Positions 13,184 through 25,990 of a stretch of DNA of 64,000 bases are shown in pieces. The notes under the pieces are model-generated. The model did no database searches and had not been told where the DNA came from. It was given only the letters and a program-made list of their open reading frames with translations. The position numbers were made by a program, and so were the translations under genes. Position 1 is the stretch's first letter. Every line of letters begins with the position of its first letter. The stretch comes from Pseudorasbora parva (lineage: Eukaryota > Chordata > Actinopteri > Cypriniformes > Gobionidae), in NCBI RefSeq assembly GCF_024679245.1, contig NC_090177.1:23137950-23201949 (forward strand), written 5' to 3'.

Positions 13184-14260
13184 AAGGTGCAGTGAGTAGT
13201 ATTTTTGGGAATCTATTGACAGAAATGCAATATAATATAAATAAATATGTTTTCAGTTTTGTATTACCTTAGAATGAGTCATTTCTATCTACATACACCC
13301 CGGGGGTCCCCTTACAGTGAAGTCACAATTCTACACCGTCATGTCTACAGAATCCCCTAAACAGACAAACTGCTTTGCAGAAAACTAACTAGTCTCAGAC
13401 GACATCTTTGTCCTGTGTCAGCCACCGTAGTTTCTCTATGTACTTCAAAAGGGAGGTTCGGCAGTGGGCAGCTGCCATTCGCAACCTCACCACTAGATGC
13501 TGCTAAAATTTACACAGTGCACCTTTGAGTCGATATTTATGTGACTAGACGTCATCAATTAACCAATATGCCTGAACCTCGAACCAAGACGCGAACGCAG
13601 GTTGTCTTGTGCACAGCTATGGTATTTGACACTGCGCTAAACACAGGCTATTACTCCTAGATAACAGCTTATTTTTATCAGTTATTTTGTTGTTGGGTCG
13701 TTATATTGCTCTTCGTTTTCTACTCCAAATCAGATACAAATAAAGCAGCACATTAAAGATTACATTTATATGAATGCATTAGTGAGGGAATGATTGCATG
13801 CAAATTCTACTGGCAGTGTCTCTCTGCTAAAAGTAAAGCTGTGGGGTTTTAGTTACTAAGAATTATATGCTCAAACTTTTTAGTTTATAAGTTATTTTAT
13901 TAATAAATCAGAAGTGTTGACAATACATTTCTGCGCACATGATCTGCACGTGACGTGCGAGCTACTGTCTGTGTGTGCATTACAATGCAGCAGTGCATTT
14001 GTTTAGAATGCAGATTCACTTACGTATACAATTTGTGGTTTAAAATGTGCATTCACCTGATCAATCAAGTGTCCAGAAGGTACAAACAAATTCAGAATGC
14101 ATTTATGTGATTTTAGCTCTTGAAAACAGAGCGTAAATGTGGACTTTAAAGATTTTGTTATCCTGTTGCGCCCTCTATAGATTATGGTCAGCGACTAGTC
14201 GATGTCAAGCTTAAAGAATCATGACAGAGCATTTAAGTCTACTAGTCTGTGCGACCCTTA
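13184..14260. mobile_element. Probable non-autonomous element with GACTAGTCGA-type ends
   Basis: The left end TAGGGGT is interrupted after seven bases by the TTAA element at 13191. It resumes with GAGTCGATATTTATGTGACT. The right part reads CGACTAGTCGATGTCAAGC, then ACTAGTCTGTGCGACCCTTA (to 14260), roughly the inverse of the left end. From memory this matches a cyprinid repeat ending TAGGGGTTGCACCGACTAG. I found no convincing target-site duplication. Confidence 0.5.
13191..13528. mobile_element. TTAA-type non-autonomous element (GGTGCAGTG ends)
   Basis: Left end TTAAAGGTGCAGTG, right end CAGTGCACCTTTGA, where TTGA is a one-base decay of TTAA. The interior, including CACCACTAGATGCTGCTAAA and CCCCTTACAG, matches from memory a common zebrafish-type family. 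It is nested in the element at 13184-14260. Confidence 0.68.
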
Positions 14261-14599
14261 ACACACACTTTGTGTGACCACTGTGCAGAAAAAAGTAGGA
14301 AAAAAATGTCTGTCTTTAAACCAAACATTTTAGGGTTGTCAAAAGAAAAAAAAAATCTATCTTGTAATCAAGTTTACTTGAAGAGAGCAAACCAATAGCC
14401 ATGCTAAATGATATCTAGTACAATAGGATTATAAAGTCTTTCATAAAAAAACAACAATAACAGTTGAATGTGATTAAAAGGAGCATGTTTTTGGCTTGGT
14501 GTCTTTGAAGAGGTGCTTGACAAATAGCAGTTGGGAAACACCGCTTTATATGACATGAGCAGATCGGATGTGGTAATTGATTTAAACAAAGGAGAGTAA
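14261..14599. other. AT-rich non-coding spacer
   Basis: No repeat ends or coding frame recognised. Confidence 0.35.
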
Positions 14600-15330
14600 C
14601 TGAGAAGCATCATATAGGTGTGCTGTGGGCATCGGCGGTGAAAAACAAGATGATGTTAGAAAAGGAACAGCTGGATTTACAGCTGTAATGCTGACTAACC
14701 TCGACTGCGTCTCCGAGGACCTGCAGCCCTCTTTACAGGCATTCACAGTACCACACTCTGGGGGGAGCAAAAAATAGACAAAAGAAAAGAAAGGAAGGAA
14801 ATAAATCATGAATGCATGAGTGAGCAAGTGAATAAAAGCAGGCAATAAATGAAGAAACAGCATCCAGCCATCGGGGCTTTATGCACACGAGGAAACAAAC
14901 TGAAGATTAATGCGTCACCTGGAATTAACGCTGATGATTTATTTAAAAATGTCTACCGCTGTCGTAAACAATGAGGGGGGAAATGAAAGAAAAGAACAGC
15001 ATGCAAGTTAAGCAACGGCCGCTTTCACAGCCACTTGATTTGCGCTTTAGAAATGAATACAAACACAAACTCCCTTTAGAGACTCGATTTGCCTCCCCCC
15101 TCTGCCACCTCAAAAACACACCGATTTTTATCCCCCCTCCACACGCCTTTAACTCCCATCCTGCACCTTAAGCAGCTCTCCCTCCCAGCCAGAGCTGTGA
15201 AAATAAAAACATCAGGACCTTGCCTCACAGCACCTGTTCAAAAACACTGACATTTTACATTCAGCACTGTCGCTCGATGGAGCATCCGAGCACTCGCCTT
15301 TCAGAGAGCAAACAGAAAGCAGCTGGAAGG
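14600..15330. promoter_or_regulatory. Candidate conserved non-coding cluster
   Basis: Complex, non-repetitive DNA. 14660-14770 and 14870-15080 are the most enhancer-like, with GATTAATGCGTCACC, GATGATTTATTTA and CACTTGATTTGCG. The C-rich part at 15090-15190 may be a separate block. No coding frame. Confidence 0.33.
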
Positions 15331-15405
15331 GCTGATTTATGAGGACTGAAACACACTTACTGCTAATCCTAAACATTTCACACAGGAGAGACAGTGTTCC
15401 CTTTA

Positions 15406-15891
<486 letters not shown>

Positions 15892-16112
15892 TTAAAGGTA
15901 TGGTTCACCCAAAAACCCTTTTTTCTCAACCTCACATCAGCCCAAATTTGTATTACTGACCTAATTTCTTCCAAGGAACAGTTGTTTTGTCTATAAGTCA
16001 ATAGGGTTTAAAACTGTTAGGTTGCCAACATTCTTCAAATTTTCTTCTCTTGCATTCCAAAGAAGATAGAATGTTTGTAACAACATGAGTTTGTGTGTGT
16101 TTGGGTGAACTA
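15892..16112. mobile_element. TTAA-type element of the GGTTCACCC family
   Basis: TTAAAGGTATGGTTCACCCA at 15892 and TTTGGGTGAACTAAAAG near 16100-16116 are inverted ends. The inner arms (CTTCTTTGG-type and ACATTCTTCAAA / AATGTTTGTAACAACATGAG) match from memory a very common cyprinid foldback-like repeat. The right TTAA has decayed. Confidence 0.62.
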
Positions 16113-16124
16113 AAAGCACTAACT

Positions 16125-16660
16125 GTGGCTATGTTCTAAACATCACCATAACTATCATACTATTGCTGTAGTATGTATAAATGTGCACAGTGTGCATATT
16201 TTCAGTATGCGTAGAATATACAGATGACCTACTTTTTCCCAAACAGTGCACAACAAAGCATATTGTATGGAAAACTATATCCCATAATGCAGTGCTCTTG
16301 ACGTGACTATTTGATTTGGGTCATCACACTTTTAAAGCAATTGATGAACCAAAAGTAATTACCAAATGTCAAGACATTTTTACTGACAAATGTAAAACAT
16401 TTACATTCTGTTGAATAAAAACAAAGAAAACAGTCATGAAAACCAAGTCAGGTTACATGACAACAAAGTAGTGCACTACTGTATAATGTTCAAAACCATT
16501 GAGTAATGCCCTACTGTTTCCCTTACTTTGTAAAAAATAAAATAAAATAAAAAACTTTAAAAAAAAAAACCTTTAAAAAACAGCACTATAGGTTATACTG
16601 TGCATTGTGTTCAGTATTTAGTAAGTAGTGAGCTTCCATTCTGAACACAACCCCTGTTCC
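16125..16660. repeat. Probable non-autonomous DNA element with TAGTATG motifs
   Basis: The left end GGCTATGTTCTAAACAT and the inverse of the right end (GGGTTGTGTTCAGAATGG) resemble each other. The interior has CATACTATTGCTGTAGTATG and TAGTGCACTACTGTATAATG, plus an A-rich patch at 16530-16580. Class and exact boundaries are uncertain. Confidence 0.4.
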
Positions 16661-18009
16661 TACAGCCATCACTTGATATTGATCCACAGCAACATGGCCG
16701 TCGAACACAGCCATGAACACAGAAAATACCCTTACTGAAAGAGACTTTGTTAGAAAGGATGCTTTAGCCTTGATTTGAGTGGATCATATTTTGAATATTT
16801 CAGCACTTATTAGCTGGTTTTATTTTGTCCAATCAAGTCATGGTCATTGATTTGTCATGGAAGGAGCAGAAATACAATAATGATCGACTCAATATGAAAC
16901 AACATTCGTATTACCCTCTATGATGTGATATATTTGAATACAGAATATTCAGTGTAGAAACATTCTTGCATAAAATGACGCATGAATTAAATTTAAAAAA
17001 AAGGTTTTACAATTGATGTATACCAAAAATGCTGTATTTGTAATAGTTTTATTTATTTTCAAAGGAAAACCAAACTAATTTTTCAAAACATATGACAACA
17101 TATGACAAAAGATGTTTTTTTACTCGCATCACTCGATGTTACATACACAAAAATCTGCACAATATATTTTTTTCCGCATCCCTTCTGTGCCCTTATCTGG
17201 ACATCTGACCTACATCTAAACACGTATATATCCGATTCCCTCTGGAAATTCCAAGCCACCATGAGGCGTAAAATATGTCTTTTTTTGTATTATGAAGCAG
17301 ACATGCCTGTATGCGCTCACACAAAACTCATCCCTTTTTTATTGAGATGGAAACTTTATAGTTAAGAATATACACACACAAACTTTCAGGAGCAGGAGCA
17401 TAGAAACTGGTTTTCAACCTCTGCCCCATAAATTTTATATATAAACAGCTTCACTACTAAAAGCTACATTATATTTCTCAGCAACGAGGTGATAACACTG
17501 CTGTTTTTGTAAAAACGAACTAACAAGCTTCACTACTACATACAGACATTACATACTCTCTCTGATCTGATCATTTATGAGTTTGGTGAACTTTTCATTG
17601 AAAAGTTTTTCATCTGACTCAAAAGAATGATTCAATTACAAACCAGACACTGGATCATATACACGCCAAGAAGAGCTGCGATGGACATCAATATTTTCAA
17701 TGAATAACAACTAGTCTCTCACACAAAGCTATACGCCTTTAAAAGAATTGGAATGCATCACGTAAGTCAAATGGACCTCTTTTGTGATGCCTTTTATGGT
17801 GCTGCTGAAGCTTTAACGCATCAACCTCCTGTTTATTATAATTGCAGTCTTTAAACTTTCTCCCAGTTGTGGTCAGAATTAAATTTGTACAGGTGTGTGG
17901 CATCATAAGGACACCAAAAAGCGTTTTAACCAGCTGAAGAACTCTGCTGAAAAAGCCTCGCTGTGGGCGTTTGAGAGCGTTTTGGCAGTGCAGCATTTTT
18001 TTTCTGGTT
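16661..18009. other. AT-rich non-coding stretch, nothing firm
   Basis: 17500-17660 has weak similarity to the CAAATGACTCTTATGAG-type repeats seen at 24.1 kb. No coding signal is recognised. Confidence 0.35.
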
Positions 18010-18625
18010 GAGACTCTTTGCTCTCTATGTCACAGAATATCCGCGGAAGTGTTACTAATATCTCATTTCACAGAGGGCTTTTTTCTATATAAGAATGTCG
18101 ATAGAATGTAAAGTAATTGCTCTGGCTCTTGTTTTAAATGATCTTGTTCCGTTATTAGGCTTGTTGTCATCTGTTGACGTTGTACAAGCAGAATGTGGCG
18201 GTTGGTCGGTGTGGTATTTGTCCTGCCCCTCTTCCACTGTGATTGGACAGCTGGGTAAAAAGAGACAGTGACATTGTGTGTCTGTATGTAATAGTGAAGC
18301 TTGTTTGTGTTTTGTTTTTCTCTTTTTTTCCGAAAAAAATAGAAAAAGATATATAATGTAGTTTTTAGTAGTGAAGCTGTTTTATATATACAATTATAGT
18401 GATATTTTACTCAATTCTCGGCGACCGGTAAAAAACGTGTTCAGCGCTTGAGCTTGAACTATACAATCAGCGCCACGTTATACTCATGCCGTTGTAAAAA
18501 CGCGGCGCTCCCATTAAAAACAATTGAAAAAATATGCAAGCCATGTAAAAAGACGGTTTGGAGAACACACGGCATTAGGGTGAGTAAAGGATGACAGATT
18601 TTTCCATTTTGGGTGAACAATAAAA
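18010..18625. repeat. Probable interspersed repeat, ending in a GGTGAAC-type fragment
   Basis: 18420-18530 (GGCGACCGGTAAAAAACGTG, GCGGCGCTCCCATT) has the look of a known cyprinid repeat, and 18575-18625 (TTAGGGTGAGTAAAGGATGA, CCATTTTGGGTGAAC) matches the end of the TTAAAGGGTTAGTTCACCC class. The 5' boundary is a guess. Confidence 0.4.
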
Positions 18626-18699
18626 GAAGACAGTCAGTAGAAATGCCTGAAAACACTTTGATGAATAAAACTTCAACAGCTCAGTTCACTAAGTGTAGA

Positions 18700-19700
18700 G
18701 TCTGTGAATGACTACAAATGGCTGAAAACAACTGACCTTTTTTAAAGCAGCTTCAATCTCATTATGCAACTCATCTCCCTTTTTCTCTCTAAACTGTCTC
18801 TTTTACTTCCTCTTCAGAATCAGCTTTAGAAATTCTTCACCTCCCCGCCTGCCGCGGCCCCTGCTTCTCTGGCTGATTTCAAACTCTACTGACAGCTCTC
18901 ATGACTAAGGCTCTCATGTCAAACACCATTATATCAGCCATCCATTCATTCCCGTAACACTGCTTTAGTGACATTTTCAAGCACTTAGCAGTGCTACAGT
19001 ACTGTCTCTGTGCTAACTCCTATTTCCACCCAGCAGCCACCAGAAAACGTACATTATTCAAAAATGCAATCTAGATTGTACTTTAAAAAAGCTTAGCTTT
19101 TCCTTTTCCAGGCTGGTGGCTGGGATTATAGGTTTAAATGCTCCTGCTTTAACTAGATCAGTGTGATTTAATGCTAATGCTCTTGGACAAAAGCTGCTGG
19201 CGGCTTTTTTAGACCACAGCCAGTGGTCTAGAGTTTGCCCACAGGTTGCAGAGCATCTCAGGGGTTTGTCACCCTAATAGAAATGTAGAGTTTTGATGCT
19301 TGAGGAGAAAAACAACAACAACATTATTCTCAAAAAAAAAAAAAACATAACCCCAAAAACAGCCATATACCTTACACTGGAAAAATATAATTTCCAATCC
19401 TCTGCACTGGGATGTGCGCTCCGGTCACCGTTGACCTAGGAGAATCTAATGGAAAGAAAACAGATTACCTGCTGATTAGCCTGTATTATGGGGCAGCTCT
19501 AACCTTTGTGAAATGGACTGCCTGTTCTGTGCTTAGCCAAGCATGGCTCCCCGTCTTTCCCAGCTGAGAGAGAAAAGTGCCACGACAAGCCTACCGCTCC
19601 CTATTAAGCAAACGCTCTGAGCAGTGAGCCTTGCACATCCATCAGCGCACAATGACACACAGTCCTGCCATCCACCAGCCTCCCTCTTCTTCTTTTTCTC
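18700..19700. promoter_or_regulatory. Unique-looking stretch with candidate conserved blocks
   Basis: 18770-19260 and 19400-19700 are non-repetitive and more GC-balanced than their surroundings, with no coding frame. A near-perfect palindrome, AAAGCTTAGCTTTT, lies at 19089-19102. The regulatory role is inference only. Confidence 0.25.
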
Positions 19701-20030
19701 TGAGAAAGAGGTGTCGTGTTCACTTAGTTCTTCGGTCTTAGATGGTGAAAGGAAATTATTCATAATTTTGAGTGCTGGTGGCTGCGAGGCTGTGAGATGA
19801 TAATCCAACACTCGAAAACACAAATAAGCACTGATGACAGACGAAACTAAGCATGTCAATACTCAATGATACTTCGAAAACAAAACGGATGAAAATAATA
19901 AAAGGTCTTTGGAAGGTTTGAGATGCTAGCTTCTCACAATGCAAAAAGCACTTTCCTCTCTCAGAACTGGCAAGAGACTTATTAAAAAGCAGTAGCGCAT
20001 TTGGATTGTATTATTATTATGACATACAGG
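19701..20030. other. Non-coding spacer
   Basis: Nothing identified before the next element. Confidence 0.3.
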
Positions 20031-20737
20031 TAGTGTTGTCACAATACTGGAATTTCTAACTTCAATATGATACCTAAAAAAGTATCAATATTCGACCGCG
20101 GGGAAAAAAATGTTGCATATACTGTCAAATAGATATTTTTTTGTCCATCTATTGAAAGTCTAGGCAATCAAAAATTTCTCCTGAAGAGATCACTTTATAT
20201 GATAAAGCTTTTTAAGCTTTTCTCATATATAAACGTTGAATAATTACTATTACAATTTTCTCACAAATATTTGCTTACCCAAGGTACATTGGATACATAA
20301 CATTGGATAATATTCATTGTAAAAAATGTAATACAGAATGATCCATTAAAGTTACACAAGTTAATCAGCCAAGAGCAGTAAGAAAATGTTTGTCTTTACG
20401 TAGTTTAAATAACAAATAGCTTTATTACGGTATGTGTGAGCCCTTCAGATGCGAGCGCAAAATCTGCGGTAATGAGCAGAATTATGTTGCAATCCTGTAC
20501 GAAATTTAGGCCGGTCACACCAACACTAACATGCCGTCATGAGGAAAAATCCAACAGAACGCGCCGGCACATTCAGAGGGTTAACCGGACTGAATGAGAG
20601 GAGGTGGTGCATGTCTACTCGCTTTGGTCGGATAGGAGAGCACAGTTAGCATCGATACTGTGGAAAGGCATATCGGTATAGTTACAGATATTTCAATATC
20701 GATACATATCGGAATATTGATATTTTTGACAACACTA
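20031..20737. mobile_element. hAT-like non-autonomous element (TAGTGTTGTCA ends)
   Basis: TAGTGTTGTCACAATACTGG at 20031 is inverted at the right end, ...TTTTTGACAACACTA (to 20737). Subterminal ATCGATA/ATATCG motifs are typical of fish elements of this kind. The flanks CATACAGG and CATCCTGC agree at 5 of 8 positions, possibly a decayed 8-bp duplication. No transposase. Confidence 0.65.
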
Positions 20738-21129
20738 CATCCTGCAATTTATAATTAATAATAAAATGAATAATTCATATAATATAGTTAATAAAGTGAG
20801 ATTCAATTAGATCATAACAGGAGCAATGTGTCTGAATGCAAGGTTTTCTTTTTTCTGTTCACTTATTGATTGTTTTAAAAATGGACTGTAAAACAATATA
20901 TTATAATCAGTATTGATCTTAAAAGGTCAAGTCGTGTGTAAATAATTCATGGTACAAACTGTGGGATGTAGTATCCACAGGGTTAGGGAGTTTGCTGTAA
21001 TCCTTACCCTTAAGCAAATTGCCTTAGCAAGTACAACTAAAAAACACATTTTTCTGCAATAAAAAAGACCTATTGTTATGCTAATGACACTTAAATGAAG
21101 GCCTTTATGACCAATATTTATGCCAAATA
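20738..21129. other. AT-rich non-coding stretch
   Basis: Nothing identified. Confidence 0.35.
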
Positions 21130-21700
21130 TCAAACTCAAATCATTCCTTTTCTATTACAGAAGCTGAGCAGAACAGAGTGCACTTATCGTGTTCAGTCTT
21201 GTTCATTTAATTTAATACCACGACGACAGATGGCGGCCAATTTCCATTTGACAATTACAAATTGCCCTTAAAAATAAACAGACAAAAGACGAGACGGGCG
21301 AGAACTGTTCCAAGTCATTCAAACACCGTTCCACAGCCCACAGAGCCTGACCCTCTCCTACACCAGTGCCTCGCACTGCAAATAAATTCAAATCATCGCT
21401 CGGGCCGATGCTTATTCAATCCAGGCTAATATCAGTGCTCTACCACACTGGCCCGATGGCTGACATTTAACATTCCTCGGCAGCAGAGACGGAGGGGGAA
21501 GAAATGAACCTGCTTGTGCGCCTTGACACGGTGCCCTCTGCAGGAAAATAAAAACATGGCTTTCACTTACTGCCAGCCTGTGCGCTGAGCCTATACATCA
21601 CCCCGGCTACAGAGGAGACTGATCCAAGGTCAGCTCCATTTCCTCACCGTGCTATTTTCTATCACAATCACAGAGCGAGGCCTGGAAGAGACGCTCTAAC
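21130..21700. promoter_or_regulatory. Strong candidate conserved non-coding element
   Basis: Non-repetitive, GC-balanced block bordered by AT-rich DNA. 21190-21490 contains CAGATGGCGGCCAATTTCC, TTTGACAATTACAAATTG (an imperfect palindrome with homeodomain-type cores) and ATGCTTATTCAATCCAGGC. No coding frame. Of all the candidates in the window this is among the most enhancer-like by eye. Confidence 0.4.
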
Positions 21701-22805
21701 ACAATCATCCGCACAGAGATGGTACGGACTGCAAACCACTCCAGACTCCTTTATGCAAGCTATTGACTTGGCTGCATAAAAAGGAAATCGGGTTAGCATG
21801 CAAACAAACACTGCTAAACAGACTACAGGTTGTGTAGCTCTCAATCTGTGCACCAAACTTTCACAGCACGTCTGATTTTCCAGTAAACATTAAAATGCTA
21901 CAAGAAATTTATCCAAAGTGACTGTATGAGAGACCGTAGTCCACTCGAATCTCACAAGCAAACACCATTAATGCTGAGCAGTACGCGCGCTGATTGCTTG
22001 GCTGAGCAGTTGGTGTGCGTTTGAATGTGTGTGGGTAAGGCTCTGGAGTCATCACAGTACTTCACGGTAGGTTAACACTCAAAGTGCCTTGGGAAATAAC
22101 ATTTAGGCTACATAACGCTTACTTAACACAACTTGGGTTACTCATACCAAAGCCAGCGTTTCTGTGGTCCAACGTGTAAATGACCAGAGCAAAAGCCAGA
22201 TAAAGCACAGCTCTGATGATCATAATGCAGGTTGTTTATTTGTTTATATGAAGAGATGGGAGGACAACAAAAAAGAAAACATTATGTATGAAGAGCAGTA
22301 ATTGAATTTTAGGTTGGTTTCACATTTGCGAAATGCAAAGAATATGAGGGAAGGAAATGTATTCAGAGACCAGCAGTATGCAAGGTACACCAATAAGCAG
22401 ATAACTGAAAAATGTAGATAATAAAAATAAAACACTACCAACTGACATCAATCATTTTAAATGCTACAAGTGAATTTATGCATTATAATATTATAATTTG
22501 TATAGTATGAAAAAAGGAAATTCATTCAGAGATTTGATAACGATTTTATAAAGCGTCAATAAATTATTAGGGGCTTTAAATGTGAATTTTAAAGTGAGCA
22601 GTTGATGACAGCAAAGGTAATCTAAAAAGGTAAAAATAGGGAAAATTAGCTATTAATTATCCAATATCAAACAATACAATAAATGATAACCAATATGGTA
22701 CTGCTACTGACATATCATGCAATTTAGAACCATACCATGTCACATGAACCACTTTTGCAAGCAGATCCGAGTTAAGATCAATGTTGTACACTCACATTTG
22801 GGGAT
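21701..22805. other. Mixed non-coding DNA, AT-rich towards the right
   Basis: 21950-22080 is of good complexity; 22220-22800 is AT-rich. No repeat ends or genes recognised. Confidence 0.35.
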
Positions 22806-22898
<93 letters not shown>

Positions 22899-23003
22899 AA
22901 ATAAAATAAAATAAAATAAAATAAAATAAAATAAAATAAAATAAAATAAAATAAAATAAAATAAAATAAAATAAAATAAAATAAAATAAAATAAAATAAA
23001 ATA
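22806..23003. repeat. (ATAA)n then (ATAAA)n microsatellite, about 198 bp
   Basis: Tetranucleotide ATAA units run to about 22899, then the period changes cleanly to the pentanucleotide ATAAA up to 23003. A short ATAAA-like tail recurs at 23044-23065. Minus-strand Leu-Phe-Tyr ORFs are artefacts. Confidence 0.97.
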
Positions 23004-23069
23004 GATTTTGAGTGTAGTTTACTGGTTTGCAACCAGACTGGGGTAAAGTAAAATAAAATAAAAAATTAG

Positions 23070-23789
23070 ATTCAGTTTCATTTTCAGTTCACAAATAGCC
23101 TGCATTATTATTTTACAGCGTTCAAGCAGTAAATTTACAGTACTGACACTCTTCATCCTCTTGATGAAAGCCCAAGGATTAAATCTGATTGTATGATCAG
23201 GAAGCGCTCTAACAAAACAACCCCAAAAATACTTCAGTCGCCCTTTCTCTGCCAGTTCTCCAACTATCCGTCTTTCTTTTTACTTTACAGCTTTGGCCCT
23301 TGTACCTCCCTCCTCTAATTCTCTCTTGTGTGCGAGAGCTGTGGCCTTCCTCCCTCCCCCATCAGCCATCTCTCAGGGTGAAGCACAGTGGCAGATGGGG
23401 AACATACTGCAGCTGGCTAATTAAAGGAATCTGAATCTTCAATTAAATATCCAAAACACTAGACCTGTCACCTCTGTGGAATTCTTTCTGAACACAGGCT
23501 CCAACGTGCTTTGTGCAACATAAACCTATTCAGCATAATCCAGCATGGGGATGAGAGGTACAGAGAGAGATTATGAATGAAATGGCTCTAAATGCAAAGA
23601 GGAATTCCTCACCATGACCTCAACCCTCTGGCTTTTTCCTCTAAAGAGCATTCCTTCATAAATTACCCACTTAAAACACACGCCATCTTGTACCATATGT
23701 CTCCACCTACTATACTTATATATATCCAAACCTCAATGCTGAGAAAACATATATAGGCCCTGTTGTTGTTGTGTTTTTTAATGTAAAGT
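23070..23789. promoter_or_regulatory. Unique-looking stretch with candidate conserved blocks
   Basis: 23230-23700 is non-repetitive, with AGCTGGCTAATTAAAGGAA, CTTCAATTAAATATCC and AGCATAATCCAGC. No coding frame. Low confidence in a regulatory role. Confidence 0.27.
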
Positions 23790-23990
23790 TAGGGTGTTCT
23801 CACACTAGGCGATCTGAACGGTGCCCGAGCATGCTTGACCCCCAAAATCTGGTTTGTGTGACTAGTGTGCTCTCTCCATACCCTGCCCCACTTGAAGAGG
23901 TTTGGGACAATTGAGGCAGGGCACAGTACAAGGCAATTGTGCCTATAGTACGAGTACACCCTTAATAATATTGTAATGCACCAAATTAGA
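23790..23990. repeat. Probable interspersed repeat fragment (GTTCTCACACT type)
   Basis: AGGGTGTTCTCACACTAGG and the later GAGCATGCTTGACCCCCA match from memory a cyprinid DNA element with an AGGGTGTTTTCACACTTGG-like end. Only one end is recognisable. Confidence 0.38.
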
Positions 23991-24079
23991 AGGTAAAATG
24001 CCAATAAACATCTTTCAACTGAGTCAAGCTGTATGCAAAACCAAACATACAACGTGGCCAGTGCAGTTCAATTCACAAA

Positions 24080-24370
24080 CAAATGACTATTATGAGCTGG
24101 TTCTTTGTATTGAATCAAAAACATACAGAGTAACCCATGTAGCCTAATTTCCGAGACAAATGACTCTTAACAGTCAGTTGAGTAAATCAAAAATATACAA
24201 TGCAACTAATGTAGTTATTTTAGCGGGGGAAAGACTCTTATGAGCCAGATGTGAACTGATTTGAGATCAATTCATTCCCAAAAAAAATGCTCATAAGGGA
24301 CAGTTGTTTTCAGTGATTAAAAACATAACAACCAACGTAGTCCAATCTTTTTTTTATGTTACAGTGTGCA
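24080..24370. repeat. Degenerate tandem repeat, about 75-bp unit
   Basis: Three to four related units each start near AAATGACT(C/A)TTATGAG, followed by a GAATCAAAAACATACA-like part and ACCCATGTAGCC. Unit starts are near 24083, 24158 and 24228. Related sequence occurs at 28030-28146 and 31349-31435. Confidence 0.5.
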
Positions 24371-24779
24371 AGCTAAATAGACATTATAACAAAAATACCC
24401 CAACAATGAATCAAAATATATTTAATTGGAATCAAATCAGGGTGGAGAATCAGAGAAAAATCTGAAGATATAAACCAATAAACAACTCAATGCATCTCAC
24501 ATTGCCTCAAACTAACTTTTGTTGAAAATAAATGACTTCTGATCGCTTTGTCTTTGTTTGCTGTGTGAACATCCCCAAAATAACAACAGTGATTGCAGGA
24601 AGAAACAATTCAACTGCTTAATTATCAGCTCATCAAAGCGGTTGAAAAAACATCCTTGACTGCGCACATGCAAGGAGTGATAGGAATAAAAGATGTTGTG
24701 TGTATTTTTTACCCGTTCCTTTAGCCTTAACCATATGAGCACATCAATCCTATGAACACCTTTGCTCTCTCATCAGTAC
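24371..24779. other. Non-coding spacer
   Basis: AT-rich; nothing identified. Confidence 0.35.
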
Positions 24780-25560
24780 TTCGATATCCCTGCAACTGAC
24801 ACCTAATCTGCTGGGATAGCTGCGGCCCGAGGCCGATACCCGCAGGGCCCTCTTGATTAAACACAGCAGTTGAGGTTATGACAAAAGAATATAGCACCTG
24901 TCACGACACCTCCCATAATCACTCAATTAGCTCCTAAATATAAAACTTGCGCAAATGTAATTAGCGTCAGGAGAAGTAATAATATTTGTACATTCTATGT
25001 AATTCAGATCAATATTGAGACCACAGCGCAAGAGCACACAGCTGAACATCAATAATTTCATTGAGTTTGTTCAGATATCAGGGAGGCAGTTGGAGACAAA
25101 CACCCTGTGGGGACCAATGAGAGCTCTGCCCCTTCCTGCCATGGACTCCACTGTCTGTTTTCCTTCTTTCCACCTAAACAATGGGTGTCAAAACCTTCTG
25201 TCCGCTGTCCTCCCCCATCGCCTCCCTCTATTTCTCTTTTTAGATGTTTGCTGTCTCTCTCTGTGATAACTGCACTAGCACATCTATTTCAGAGCGGCTC
25301 CAGAGCTGGGTTTCCAGACAGGCTCAGGTAAAGATGATCAAGATAACATTAAAGGATAGGAAGGAGCCGGTATAACGCCCAACTTAATAATTTCCTTTCC
25401 GGTCCCCTCAGTGGCATTCAGGAGCTTTATTTCTGACAGGATTCAGAGCACAAGAGCCCGTATCAGGGGAGTTTACCCTCAATTAAGCCCAGGTAAAATA
25501 ATGCTCGTTCTGGGAGTGGTTGTGAATACATTACACCCTCCCATCACCCTTTTAGTAAAG
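24780..25560. promoter_or_regulatory. Candidate conserved non-coding cluster
   Basis: Two blocks stand out: 24800-25110 (CTTGATTAAACACAGCAG, CACTCAATTAGCTCC, GCAAATGTAATTAGCG) and 25350-25520 (CCCAACTTAATAATTTCC, CCTCAATTAAGCCC). Paired TAATTA/TTAATAA cores suggest homeodomain binding. No coding frame. Confidence 0.38.
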
Positions 25561-25990
25561 TGGTCCTCAGCATATTGAATGGAAGAGACTTCTTTCTCTG
25601 CAGGTGTAAAATTGCACTTCTACCAACTGCAGTGCTTAAAATGGCGGAGAGTGATTTTTCTCCATTAAGCTTGAGGGCTAAGCCAAATGCATCACATGAA
25701 TTCTCCGACAACCTGCTGAAATTACAGGTTCATCTGTGGCGCTATTTCAGAACACTTATTAGTTTTTCTCAATGGATAAATAAAACACTTCAAGTGTTTA
25801 ACCTTTCCTTCCCTCCCTCACTATAACTGTGGTTGTTTTCCTTGGCTTAAAACCTGGCTTGCCCTAGCCATGGATGTGTGAAATGGTTTGTGAATAGCTA
25901 CATAATTAAAACAGATGAAATATTCAAATTCTGAAATGATAAGCCAATAATTATTTTCATGTCATGGCTAAAATTCTTTACTATACTGTC
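25561..25990. other. Non-coding spacer
   Basis: 25580-25760 is fairly complex; the remainder is AT-rich. Nothing firm. Confidence 0.3.

Noticed and set aside
22805..23032. Leu-Phe-Tyr-rich ORF resembling a membrane protein
   Set aside because: Direct translation of the ATAA/ATAAA microsatellite.
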